Below are positions 37,498-48,100 of a stretch of 64,000 nt of DNA, piece after piece. The notes under the pieces are model-generated. The model was not told the origin of the DNA and did not search any database. It saw nothing but the letters and a program-made list of their open reading frames with translations. Made by a program: the position numbers and the translations under genes. The DNA is from DASXUX01 sp036504595 (GTDB taxonomy: Bacteria > Planctomycetota > SZUA-567 > H5-PLA8). The DNA lies in NCBI GenBank assembly GCA_036504595.1, contig DASXUX010000042.1, positions 310,001 to 374,000 on the forward strand, read 5' to 3'. Position 1 is the first letter of the stretch; the number at the start of each line of letters is the position of its first letter.

Positions 37498-38664
37498 ATG
37501 CAGCGTGTGCCTTTCTTCATCGAGGTTCTCCACAGCAGCCAAAGCGCGCCGCTGCAGATCTGTCGCAAGACTATGGCTGGATTGTTCCGGCGCCACATCG
37601 CCCCGCTGCCTTTTGCTGGGTCGATGGATGAAGTTCACCAAGTACTGGCATCCTTAAAGGCCAAAGGGATATCGCCTGCAGTCTTGGTCATCAATACCTA
37701 CTGGGCGGACGAAATATTGCCCCAAGTGGACGTGCTGATAAAGGACGTTCCGCTGCTGTTGTTTGTTCGCGAGATCATCACTGAAACAACGACCACGCGC
37801 ATCAGCAGCTTGGGCGTTGATGCCGACAAGACCAGCACCACGATCGAAGCCATTTCGCAGCGGCCCAAGTCCATCTGGGGCTACGGCGCCAAGACGACCG
37901 AACAGATGGCCGACACGGCCGCCGTAGCCATCGAGGAGTTCCTTAAGGATGGCAACTTCGTTCATATCGAACGCCGCGGCACCAGCATGCGGATGGACGA
38001 TGATCGCGACGAAGTGCGGCGTACGCCTGCGCGCCAGCGGATCTCCACGCGCGTGGATGCGCTCCCGTGCCGGGCCAGTTCCGATCGAATCCTGACACCG
38101 GCTGGTTCGCCCGCAATACAGAATAGTTCGAACCCCGAGGCTGCACCATCGCCGCCTCAACCGGCAACGCCGCCCAGGATTTTCATACCGCCACCGCCGC
38201 CTGCGGCTCCACCGCCCGCTCCAACCGCTGGCGCACCCTTGACTGCGGTGGTGCCGGCGTCGGTGGTGCCGGCCTCCGTGCCGGCAAAAAGGAGCGCTGC
38301 GCAACCAGGGATTCGGGGCCTGCTGACCGACCTGAGTTTGCCGTGTCTGCTGACGATGCTGGAACTGGAGAGGAAAACCGGCGAGCTGACGCTGCGCAGG
38401 CCCGACGAGATGGTGATGCTGCACGTACGAGACGGTCGTGTTGTGCAAGCTGCGCTGAAAGCTACGCCCCAGCCGCCATCGCTGAGCACAGGTGTTGAAG
38501 TGGTCTACCATGCGCTGACCTGGTTGGCCGGCGAGTTCCTGTTCTCGCCGCAGCCGATTGATACACCCGATCGAATTCAAGCACCGATGCAGTCGCTGTT
38601 GATGGAAGGCGCACGCCGCATCGATACTGCGGCCGCAGGTGGCCTGACAAAGAACGTCTCCTAA
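37498..38664 (+). CDS. DUF4388 (PATAN-like) domain protein
   Basis: 388 residues from ATG at 37498; a TTG four codons earlier is in frame. The N-terminal about 130 residues look like an alpha/beta receiver-like fold (AVLVINTYWADEILPQVDVLI, VPLLLFVREIITETTTTRIS) without a clear set of receiver catalytic residues. A Pro-rich disordered linker (residues about 200-265) carries a copy of the 24-bp palindromic element (38262-38285, VVPASVPA). The C-terminus is a DUF4388 domain (GLLTDLSLPCLLTMLELERKTGEL, MVMLHVRDGRVVQAAL, YHALTWLAGEFLFSP), a module common in two-component and motility-related regulators. Probably a cytoplasmic signalling adaptor (inference). Confidence 0.75.
   Translation: MQRVPFFIEVLHSSQSAPLQICRKTMAGLFRRHIAPLPFAGSMDEVHQVLASLKAKGISPAVLVINTYWADEILPQVDVLIKDVPLLLFVREIITETTTTRISSLGVDADKTSTTIEAISQRPKSIWGYGAKTTEQMADTAAVAIEEFLKDGNFVHIERRGTSMRMDDDRDEVRRTPARQRISTRVDALPCRASSDRILTPAGSPAIQNSSNPEAAPSPPQPATPPRIFIPPPPPAAPPPAPTAGAPLTAVVPASVVPASVPAKRSAAQPGIRGLLTDLSLPCLLTMLELERKTGELTLRRPDEMVMLHVRDGRVVQAALKATPQPPSLSTGVEVVYHALTWLAGEFLFSPQPIDTPDRIQAPMQSLLMEGARRIDTAAAGGLTKNVS
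38262..38285. repeat. 24-bp palindromic element variant, in frame
   Basis: GGTGGTGCCGGCCTCCGTGC followed by CGGC; read VVPASVPA in the Pro-rich linker of the DUF4388 protein. A partial copy precedes it at about 38247-38261. Confidence 0.78.
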
Positions 38665-39193
38665 ACTCCGTAATTGACCGCAACTGAACTGGCGGATCGC
38701 GGTGCCGCAAATTGTCAGCAAGACTGCAAGGTGCCACAGGACACTAAGTGCATGCGGTTTTTTGCTGCGGATAATGGCCCTCTGCGTGTAACCGTGGCGT
38801 AACGGCTGATTGGACGGGGAAATACAAGCGACTTTCGTTGAGCGCGCATGTTGACGACAACGAGACTTTGGACGTGCTATCTGGCGGCAGCATCCGCGCT
38901 TAGCGGCTGCTCCGCTTTGCGTCACTTGGTTTCGATTTGTTCATGTTTGCACACGTGCGGAGTTCTGCTGCGGACGGTTCGGAATTTGCACGACTTGGCT
39001 ACCTAAACTCTTTTTGCAGCTAGGTTAGTGTTTGGATCTGCTGTGTACACAAGCGCCTGGATGGATGATCTAGGCTGGGATGTCTGGTTACGTTTCTGCA
39101 ATGACCCGACATGCGGCAAGATCACCCGAACTCTCCGTAGCTTCGCGATACACCGGGCGAGGCCGGGAGACTTTTGGGATGACGGAGGCCAAC
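38665..39193. other. intergenic region upstream of the giant surface-protein gene
   Basis: About 530 bp. No convincing gene, heptamer array or palindromic element was found, and no strong promoter match. GGAGG at 39184-39188 is the ribosome binding site of the next gene. A short TTTTTT run at about 38758-38763 follows TGCATGCGG and could belong to a weak terminator. Confidence 0.5.
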
Positions 39194-42100
39194 ATGTTAC
39201 GTCGCATTTTTGCCATTGTGCTTGCCACCTTCGTTGTATCGTCGGTGCCAGCAGCCACCTTGACCCAAACCGCGCAGATGACGGCGCAGACCAGTGGCTT
39301 AACGCCGGCCTCCACCACGGCCAATCTCAGCACGGATCAAGGCGTGCCCTTTGATTGGGTGCACTGGGGCAAGACAGGTGGCGCCGGTGCTAACCGGTTG
39401 CTGGACCGCAAGGCAAACGTCACCGGACTGATCGGCAACTTCACCGACACCCCGGCCAACTCCGCGCTTCAGGTCACGACGAATTTAACCGGTTTTGCCT
39501 GGACGGACGGAACGCCCAACGCCAACAGTGCCGAAGCAGCCGCTGCCGGTACCGCCATGTCCGTCATCGGCACCGCTGCCAACAACGGCTTCTCGTTTAC
39601 GGTTCCCGCCTCAACGCAACTGCAGACGCTGCGGGTATATGTGGGTCTGTACAGTGGAACCAGTGCCACGGCGATCACCGGCAAGTTGACGCTGCATCTG
39701 AGTGACACCAGCGCTCCGGATGTGACGGACACAAGCGTTGTCACCCCCGCTACCGCGGCGAACTGGGTCACAGCGGTCTATTACGTTAATTTTGCCGCCG
39801 GCGATAACCTGTCTCGGACTCTCAGCGTGACGTGGCAAACCAATGCCGCTGGCGGCGCGGGCTCTCTTATCAGTCTGGCCGGCGCGACACTGAACAGTCC
39901 GCTCCTGTCCCGCTCGCTCACGACCACGGCTGCAAATGCCTCTGTGAATCTGACCAACGACCTGAATGGCTCTTACGACTGGCTGCACTTGGGCCGAACG
40001 GTCGTCGGCGACGTGGACCGCAAGGCGAACACCGCCGCCGCCATCACCGTTCCAACGGTGACCGGTACTTCCGCCCGAATTGCCAACAACCCGGCCGGTT
40101 TCTCTTGGACCAACGGCACGCCGACCGCGGCTTTTACGGAAGCCGGCGGGAGCGGCACTGGAGTGGCGGTCAGCACCGCTGCGGCGGGCGACGGATTCTC
40201 GTTCACCGTGCCGGCGGGCACGGCTCCGCGCGTGCTGAAACTGTATGTCGGTGTGAATGCGACCGCCGGCACCACCACCGGAAAGCTCACGCTGACGATG
40301 AACGACAGCAGCCTGCCGGCCGCGATCGACGCCAGTGTCAATGTGACCGGCGGCACGAAGAACGCGGTCTACACGATCACATATGCGGCGGCGAGCGCCA
40401 CGCAGTTGAAAGTGGATTGGCAGCCGCTCGCGATGGGCACCGGTTATGTCAGCCTCTCGTCGGTTACGCTGAGCGGCGGTGGCATCGGCGTGGGCGTGCA
40501 GGTGAATAACCGCTCGCGTCTCTTCAACATCTCCACCGATCAGGGTACGCCCAACGACTGGGTGCATTGGGGCACCACCGACGGCGCGAACAACGCCTCG
40601 AACAATACCGTCCGCAAGGCTGGCGTGACTCCGCAGATCAGCAACTGGGAACAGCAGCCGAATGGCACGAACGTCGCTTACGCTGCCGACAACAACAACC
40701 AGACGTACTACACGTGGGCCGGCGGAACTCCCACCGCAACGGCTACTGAAGGGGCCAACGCAGGCAAGGATGTCACGGTTGCCACGGTGGCCGCTGGATA
40801 CATGATCACCGTCCCCGCCGACAGCACCGTCCGAGTCCTCAAGCTCTTCTGCGGTCTGTATGCCGGCACCGCCGGAGCCACGACTGGCCAGTTGACGCTG
40901 GCTTTGAGCGACGGGAGTGCTCCCGTTTATATCGATGGCCCTGCCCTCGGCGCACAGGCCTTCACCTACAACCTGAACTCAAATTACGGCGTGTGGGACG
41001 GCAGTTACACGATTGTCTACGCGGCCGCGGCTCCCGGTCAGACCCTGAAAGTAACCTGGATAGCGACCGCACTGGGCACCAACGCCAATTGCAAGCTCGA
41101 GGCCGCCAGTCTCCTCGGCGCTGCGCCGGCCGCCGATACCATCGCCATCAAGTTCCAAGGCAGCGGTACAGCGCTTGGCAGCACCGACGCCGCAGGCGTC
41201 GTTGTGCGCAACAACTGGAACAACGTCGCGAACGCCACCGGCACACTGGCCACCGTTCTGGACAATAGCGGCGCAACCGTGGCTGGTTGTTCCGTCACGT
41301 ATGCCGCATTCGGCACGTCCAATAGCGGCATCCAGGACAATCCGGGCAACTTCCGCATGATGCGTGGCCATCTGGACACCAGCGACCTGTCCACGACCAC
41401 GGTCACGGTCTCGGGGCTCCCGGCGTCATTCACCAGCGCGGGGTACAGCGTCTACGTTTACGCCGATGGCAACAACATCACCAATCAAGCCGGACTCTAT
41501 ACCATCGGCAATACGTCCCAAACCCTCTACGATGCGGCCAACTTTGGCGGCGCCTACGCTCGAGCGTATAACTCCGCCGGCAACTACTTGCTCTTCAAGG
41601 GCCTGACCACCAGCAGCTTCACCCTGACCGCGGTCCCCAGTTTGCTCGGTGCAACCCCGGCCCGCGCGCCAGTAAACGCGATCCAGGTCGTCATCGACAA
41701 CTCCAGCAGCACGCAGGTGACGTACACATGGCAGGGCGGCGGCGGCAATTCGAACTTCAACACGGCAGCGAACTGGGTGGGGGGCGTCGCACCAACGGGG
41801 GGCGTTATGCAGAACCTGCTCTTCCCGGCCGGCGCTGTCGACCTCAATCCGGTCAACAACCTCCCCGCAAACACGGACGTTGGCAGCATCTCGGTCACGG
41901 GGGATGGCTATACGCTGACAGGCAACGCGCTCAACTTGAACGGCTCGCTGGTTGTCACCGGAACGGCCAACGTCGTAAACTTCAACATCCCGGTGAAGGC
42001 CACATCGAATCCGTATGCAGGTCTCACGGGGCTTGTGAACTTGTATGGGCAGTACTTCAACAACACCGGTCTCACCGGCGTGCCGTCATTCACGCGCTTC

Positions 42101-45100
42101 GATCCCAACATCGACTACAACTGGGGCGGAGGTGGCCCCGGCAACGGCCTCGGCAACGACAATTTTACCATTCGCTGGACGGGAACCATCGTCCCGCCCA
42201 CGACAGATACTTACCGCTTCGATCCGCGCAGCGACGACGGCTTAAGGCTCTGGGTCAACGGCGCTCTGGTGGTGAACCAGTGGCTCGCCCGCGGCGTGCC
42301 CGCGCAGGAGACCGCCGGCGCTTACGCGGACATCCCGCTCACCGCCGGCATGCCCTATTCCATCGTGTTGGAATACCAGGAGCAGGGTGCGAACGCGAGT
42401 TGCCAGCTCTATTGGAAAACCGTCACCAGCGGCGCAGTGCCCTACCAGATCGTTCCGCTCGCGGCGACCGGCACGATCCCCATAGCCAATGTCCCGACCG
42501 TTTCGGTGGACTCCGGCTTGACCCTGAACATCGGCGGCGTTGCGAACGTGTGGGACGTTACCGGCTACCCGCTGTCATTGGCCGTTAACGGCAACCTGAA
42601 CTTCGCCGGCACCGGCGCCAGCGGAATCAGCGGCGCCGGCGGCGCCGTCTTCACCACTGGAAATGGCCGGATTGATTTCGGCTCCAATGTGACGATCAGC
42701 AACATGGGCACGGTAACGCTGGGCACAAGACTCGTAAACCTCAACGGTAATTTGAGCAATACGGGCGCGATCTATGTCACCGGCAACGGCACCACAGTCA
42801 ACCAGAACCCCGGTAGCCTCATATCCGGCGCAGCGAACCCCGCTGTCATCGTCTGGTCCGGCACCGCACCGGCCACGCTCAACCTCTTTTCTGCGAACGC
42901 CTACCCTGGCAACACCTGGGTCGGAGGCAGCGGAACGCTGGGCCTGGGCCTCAGCACCAGTCCCGCCGCGCCCGCCGCCCCGACCAGCGGACCCATCGGT
43001 GTGGGCTCGCTGATGTTCTGCCAGGCCCAAGTGGGCTACCCGGCAACCCTCATCGCGCTGAACCAGAAACAGGTTCTGACCAACAACGTCGGCTACGCCA
43101 TCCCGGGGCCTGCCCTGAACGGTGCGGCGCCGGTGACCATTGCGGGAACTTACGATCTGGACGTCAACGGCATTTGGAACATGGGCGACGGCGATCGTCT
43201 GATTAGCGTCGCATGCACCTCGCCCAACGGCTTGATCCTCAGCAACACCGGCGCACAAGGCAATGCAACGGGCGCGATCTGCCGCGGCCTGGCCGCCAAC
43301 CGTCTTTTCGCCAAAGACGGTTCGGGCGTGCTGACCATTCAGGGCCGTTGCACCATTGGCTACGCTTTCAATATCATTGGCGGCAAGGTCGTCGTCACTT
43401 CCAATCCCTATGACGTTCTGGTTGACGGCCAGCTTTCGCCGGGCGGAGCCTTTGGGCCTGGAACGCCGTGGAACGGCATCAACTTGTATCCCGGCACGAC
43501 TCTGGAACTGGACAACCGCTTGCGCAACGCTGTTCGAATCAATGCCGGCGACAGCATTTCAATGCAGGGCCCCGGGGCGACACTGCGATTGCGCGGCAAC
43601 ACCGCCGCCGTGACGACGCAGACGATCAACGGCCTGATGACACGCAGCGGGCCGACAACAGTCGAAGTTGAAGCCAACGGCTTCGACTGTTCTCTCAACG
43701 TGAACAATGGCGGCGGTGCTCAGAACGGCGTGCCTGGCGGCATCTCCTATCACGGCACGTCTGTCTGTAACTTCCTCCGCACCCAGAATGGAGCCGGAAA
43801 TTCCTACCTGCGTGCCAACCAGGTCAACAGCGTCGCCGTCGTTGACGAACAGTCGGTCAACTTCTTTACGGTCACAGGCCCGGCGCTGGCGGGCCCCTTC
43901 CGGGCCAAGTACGACCTGGCTCCCACGGATAACGGCGTCGTGCCCGCAAGCATCAACAACGTGTACACTTCCGTTGCCAGCGGCACTTGGGACAATCCAG
44001 CGACCTGGACGCCCGCGCCTCCGGTCGGCGGACCGGTCGCCGGTGACATGGTCATCATCCAGGACAGCCACAACATCGCGCTCAACGGCGCCAATCGTGC
44101 GGCGAATTTCGTGAAGTTCAATGGTTCCGGCAAGATGACCGGTCCAGTCGGCAGCGGCTTTACGCTTGCGGTCGGCGCGCAGATTGCCGTTCCCATCGGA
44201 ACAGCCTTCGCACCCGTGATTGACGCCGACGTGCTTCTGTCCAGCGGCGGCGCAAATGTCTGGGTGGATATTGCCCAGAGCTCGACATTGACCATCACTG
44301 GCGCGATCACTGAAACCGGCGGCGCAACCAAGATCATGTTCATGAACACCGGCACGCTGGTCTTGAACAGTGCCAACTCAACGTTCAGCGGCGGCATCCA
44401 GATGATGGGTGCCGGCCTCTTGAGCGGCGGCCAGGTGGTTGCCAATGGACTGGAGGCCGTTGCCACCATCCAACTTGGAGCCGCCACGACTGGTGCGCCG
44501 GTCACCCGCGGTCCGCTCGGCACCGGCACGCTTACGATGAACGGTTCTGTCGTCAACGGCACCGCTGGCCCGCTGACCATCGGCAACGCGTTGGCCTTCG
44601 GCGGCAACGTGATCATGAACAGCACTCAGGATCTGAGCTTCACGGGCAACGTGGCTTTGGGGGGAAATCGTACGATTACGTTGTTTGGCACTGGACTGAC
44701 GGCGTTCCTGGCGCCCGGCGTGATCAGCGGGGGAAACTCCCTGACAATGGCGGGCCCGGGAACCTTGCTGCTCACGGGCGCCAACACCTTCAGCGGCGGC
44801 TTCACCATCAATTATGGAACGCTGCAGCTCGGCGTGGACTCCACCGGCACGGTCACCAACGGCCCGCTGGGCACTGGCACATTCAACATCGCTCCTTCTG
44901 CCCCCAACTGCGTGTCCATTCAGGCCTTTGGCGCAGCTCGCACGGTCGCCAACACGATTGCCCTTGCCGGCGACTTCATCGTTTCCGGGACGAACGATCT
45001 CAAACTCGGACGAACCGGCCAGAATGCCGTGATCAGCAACTACGCGCGCTCCATCACTGTCAACAACGGCCAGCTCACGATCGACAGCCCCATCACGGGC

Positions 45101-45181
45101 GCCTACGGACTCGCCAAGAATGGCCCCGGCACACTGCTGCTGACCCAGGCGGCAGTTCCTACACCGGCTCCACCATCGTGA
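39194..45181 (+). CDS. giant secreted surface protein, N-terminal part (before a frameshift)
   Basis: 1995 residues to the frameshift. Start at the ATG with GGAGG five bases before it, giving signal peptide MLRRIFAIVLATFVVSSVPA. Order: three tandem DW(V/L)H(W/L)G modules of about 190 residues (39.3-41.1 kb); a domain with VVVRNNWNN and DNPGNFRMMRGHLD (41.1-41.7 kb); a PA14 domain (about 42.03-42.46 kb, YGQYFNNTGLTG, DTYRFDPRSDDGLRLWVNG); then beta-helix autotransporter-associated repeats (for example GPGTLLLTGANTFSGGFTI). It stops at 45181 only because the frame changes near 45150; the protein clearly continues in the next frame. Probably extracellular, perhaps polysaccharide-binding through PA14 (inference). 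Confidence 0.85.
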   Translation: MLRRIFAIVLATFVVSSVPAATLTQTAQMTAQTSGLTPASTTANLSTDQGVPFDWVHWGKTGGAGANRLLDRKANVTGLIGNFTDTPANSALQVTTNLTGFAWTDGTPNANSAEAAAAGTAMSVIGTAANNGFSFTVPASTQLQTLRVYVGLYSGTSATAITGKLTLHLSDTSAPDVTDTSVVTPATAANWVTAVYYVNFAAGDNLSRTLSVTWQTNAAGGAGSLISLAGATLNSPLLSRSLTTTAANASVNLTNDLNGSYDWLHLGRTVVGDVDRKANTAAAITVPTVTGTSARIANNPAGFSWTNGTPTAAFTEAGGSGTGVAVSTAAAGDGFSFTVPAGTAPRVLKLYVGVNATAGTTTGKLTLTMNDSSLPAAIDASVNVTGGTKNAVYTITYAAASATQLKVDWQPLAMGTGYVSLSSVTLSGGGIGVGVQVNNRSRLFNISTDQGTPNDWVHWGTTDGANNASNNTVRKAGVTPQISNWEQQPNGTNVAYAADNNNQTYYTWAGGTPTATATEGANAGKDVTVATVAAGYMITVPADSTVRVLKLFCGLYAGTAGATTGQLTLALSDGSAPVYIDGPALGAQAFTYNLNSNYGVWDGSYTIVYAAAAPGQTLKVTWIATALGTNANCKLEAASLLGAAPAADTIAIKFQGSGTALGSTDAAGVVVRNNWNNVANATGTLATVLDNSGATVAGCSVTYAAFGTSNSGIQDNPGNFRMMRGHLDTSDLSTTTVTVSGLPASFTSAGYSVYVYADGNNITNQAGLYTIGNTSQTLYDAANFGGAYARAYNSAGNYLLFKGLTTSSFTLTAVPSLLGATPARAPVNAIQVVIDNSSSTQVTYTWQGGGGNSNFNTAANWVGGVAPTGGVMQNLLFPAGAVDLNPVNNLPANTDVGSISVTGDGYTLTGNALNLNGSLVVTGTANVVNFNIPVKATSNPYAGLTGLVNLYGQYFNNTGLTGVPSFTRFDPNIDYNWGGGGPGNGLGNDNFTIRWTGTIVPPTTDTYRFDPRSDDGLRLWVNGALVVNQWLARGVPAQETAGAYADIPLTAGMPYSIVLEYQEQGANASCQLYWKTVTSGAVPYQIVPLAATGTIPIANVPTVSVDSGLTLNIGGVANVWDVTGYPLSLAVNGNLNFAGTGASGISGAGGAVFTTGNGRIDFGSNVTISNMGTVTLGTRLVNLNGNLSNTGAIYVTGNGTTVNQNPGSLISGAANPAVIVWSGTAPATLNLFSANAYPGNTWVGGSGTLGLGLSTSPAAPAAPTSGPIGVGSLMFCQAQVGYPATLIALNQKQVLTNNVGYAIPGPALNGAAPVTIAGTYDLDVNGIWNMGDGDRLISVACTSPNGLILSNTGAQGNATGAICRGLAANRLFAKDGSGVLTIQGRCTIGYAFNIIGGKVVVTSNPYDVLVDGQLSPGGAFGPGTPWNGINLYPGTTLELDNRLRNAVRINAGDSISMQGPGATLRLRGNTAAVTTQTINGLMTRSGPTTVEVEANGFDCSLNVNNGGGAQNGVPGGISYHGTSVCNFLRTQNGAGNSYLRANQVNSVAVVDEQSVNFFTVTGPALAGPFRAKYDLAPTDNGVVPASINNVYTSVASGTWDNPATWTPAPPVGGPVAGDMVIIQDSHNIALNGANRAANFVKFNGSGKMTGPVGSGFTLAVGAQIAVPIGTAFAPVIDADVLLSSGGANVWVDIAQSSTLTITGAITETGGATKIMFMNTGTLVLNSANSTFSGGIQMMGAGLLSGGQVVANGLEAVATIQLGAATTGAPVTRGPLGTGTLTMNGSVVNGTAGPLTIGNALAFGGNVIMNSTQDLSFTGNVALGGNRTITLFGTGLTAFLAPGVISGGNSLTMAGPGTLLLTGANTFSGGFTINYGTLQLGVDSTGTVTNGPLGTGTFNIAPSAPNCVSIQAFGAARTVANTIALAGDFIVSGTNDLKLGRTGQNAVISNYARSITVNNGQLTIDSPITGAYGLAKNGPGTLLLTQAAVPTPAPPS
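42034..42460 (+). other. PA14 domain, copy 1 of 3
   Basis: YGQYFNNTGLTGVPSFTRFD, FTIRWTGTIVPPTTDTYRF, SDDGLRLWVNGALVVNQW and YSIVLEYQEQGANASCQLYW are the standard PA14 sequence landmarks. The domain is associated with carbohydrate binding. Confidence 0.85.
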
Positions 45182-48100
45182 GCGCCGGAACTCTGCGCCT
45201 GCAAGGCGACACCGCCACGCTGACCGGCACGGCTTCGCTGACCATCGACAACGGAGCCACATTTGACATTTCAGCGGGCTTGCTGGCGGCCAATCCGGAC
45301 CGCATCCCCAATGCGGCCCCGGTGACAATCAATGGCGGCACATTCAGCATGAGCGCCTTCGATGCGGCCACGCCGCACACCGAATCCATCGGCGCGCTGA
45401 CGCTGGGCGCCGGCGCAAGCATCATCTTGAACGCCAACGGTGCCGCCGGAAACTGCCAGTTGACGACCAGTTCGTCAGCCTTCACCTTCACCACGGGCGG
45501 CGGGCAAAGCGGGACGCTGGCCTTCCGGCGCGTGATGCCCGGCGCCGCAACCGCCAATCTGTTCCTGACCGGCGGAGCGGCTGGTGACGTGCCGCGAGCG
45601 ACGGTCAACGGGCAGTTCGCGACCTACGATCTTGTGAACGGACTCGTCGCCAAGGCGAGCACCGTGTGGACGGTCGCCAACGGCGAATGGGGCAGCGCGG
45701 GAACGTGGAATGGCGGCGTTTTGCCGGTCGCAGCCAGTGACGTCATCATCCGCCATACCGTCTCGCTGACCAGCGGCGGTCTGCCGACCAGCCCCGTTGT
45801 CAACTCGCTGTCGTTCGATGGCGGAATCCCCAGCACTGTCCCGAGCATCACCCCGGCAAACACCGGCAAGCTCACGGTCAGCAGCGGGCAGGTGAACTTC
45901 AGCGGCGCAGTGGCCCCAACCATTGCGAACACGCTCGTCTTTGGCGGAACGGAAGGCATCTTCAAGCAAGACAGCTCCGGCACGGTTACCATCAGCGGCG
46001 CCATCGATGCCGGCTCCACCGCCGGCGTCACCAAGGCCGGCAGCGGCCCGATCGTGTTCTCCGGCAACAACGCCTTTACCGGCGGGCTGAAAGTCACCGG
46101 GGGCGTGTGTACGATGTCCGGGCCGCAATCGTTTGCCGGCGGCACGACCGTCAGCGGCGGCACACTCAGCATTTCCAATGACAATAACCTCGGCGCGGCG
46201 GGCGGCGGCGTGACCCTTCAGAGCGGCGAAGTGGCTGAAGCGGCCATTACCACGTACACGGACACGACTCACTTCGCCTCGACCGCGCTGATCAACTACC
46301 CCATCTCGCCGGTGGGCATGTACGTCGTTATGATCACCGGCGCGCGCGCCGGCGATCGTTCGGTCATCACCGCATTCACGCCAGCCTCGGGCACACTGAC
46401 CTTGGCCACAGCCTTGGGCGGGGCCGCAGCGGTCGGCGACTACTTCATTCTTCCTTCCGGCGCCTTCTCCGGCAGCGGTGGCGGCACGCTCGCCATCACC
46501 GGCGATGTGACGTTGAAGTCCGCCCGCACCATCACGCTCGGCGCTGGCGGCGGCAACCTCGATACCAGCAGCTTCACGCTGACCTTGAACAACACCCTGA
46601 CGGCGTCCGGGCCGATCACCGCGTCCCCCGCCGTAGGCGGCTTCACCGCGGCCTCGCTCTCTGGTTTTGCGACGAACGCCTTGGTTGGCCAGATGGTGAC
46701 GATGCTTACCGGCGCAGCCAGGACGCAGCTCAGCACGATCACGGGCAACACAAACGGCACCGGAGCGATCACGTTCGCACCGAACATCACCGCTCCGGCC
46801 ACGAACGATACCTTTGTCATCGTCCCGCCGTCGCTGATCGGAAATTACGCGCTGAACAAATTCGGCTCGGGCACGTTTGCGATCCAGAGCCCTGCCGGCT
46901 TGCGCTACGCGACCAATAACATCTGGGCTGGTCAGGTCGTTGCGGGCACTCATTACTATCTCGGCGCGGGCGGATACGCCTACTACTATCCCAACACGGT
47001 GCTGAACATCGCCGACGGCGTCAGCGTCCAAGGGCCCCTCACGATGCCCTGGCCAAACGTCAAGATCTCCGGCAACGGCGACTGCGCCATCAATCCCACG
47101 ATCACCTGCCAGACAGGCGCAAATCTGATCATCGAGCATGTTCCGCTGCGCGGCACAGATTGGTTCGTCGTCAACAGCGGCTTCAACAATGTCGGCGGCG
47201 GCAACGGCTCCATCAGCCTGAACGCCAACACCAACGGCAAGGGCGGCCTGATCCAGATCGCCGGCAACAACGGCGCTTACGATGGCCCATACTGGTTCAT
47301 CAACAGCGGGACGGTGCTGGCCACCGGCAACGGAAATAACAGTTTTGGCGACAACAATCCCAACAACGCATTCGTGCAGGTTAACGCCGGCGCAAAGCTG
47401 TATCTGAGCGGAACCATTGTCGCGCCCGTGTACCTGAACGGCGGCACGCTGGGCCCGTGGAATGGCGATCGCATTCTGGGCAACGCCAACGGCATGGGCG
47501 GGCTGTTCATTATGGCCCCGTCCAACATCGTGCTGGAAGACGGAGCGCAGCCGGGCACCGCGCGCATCATCCAAGTGGACGGCGTGTTCTCCGGCAGCGC
47601 GCCGCTGAGCTTGAACGGCACGGGCGGCTATGGCGCTCTGCGTCTGACCAACGCGCTGCTCAGCACCGACTATTCCGGCACCATCACCGTCAACAGCTTC
47701 GCGGCGCTGGAAGCTCGCAACGCCGGCTCCATGGGTTCAGCCAGCATCGTCCTGGCCGGCGGCACACTCGGCCTGTATGCCAACGGCGGCGGCGGCCTGA
47801 ATGCCGGCAGCCAGACTATCAACTATGCCAATGGCGTGACGGTAACCACGCCGGTCGCGGTCAACGGCCTGTCCAGCACTGCAACGCTGTTCGTGAACAC
47901 CAACGGGACGTCGATGGGCAACACCGTTCAACTGGCCTGGCTGACGATGGGCGCCAACCAGTTCCTGAATGTCACGGGCGCGAACAACTTCAGCGCGGGC
48001 GTGGCCGGTGTCACCACGCTCAATGGCAACGCGTTCTTCAATGTCACCACGGCGCCCTTGGTCCTCGCCGGCCAGATCACCCAGGCATCGGGCACCGGCA

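Noticed and set aside
45475..47574. Long minus-strand frames under the giant gene, also 62017-63894 and 60478-61794
   Set aside because: They mirror Gly/Asn/Thr repeat codons of the giant surface protein; no start signals, no domains, and the sense frame is continuous.
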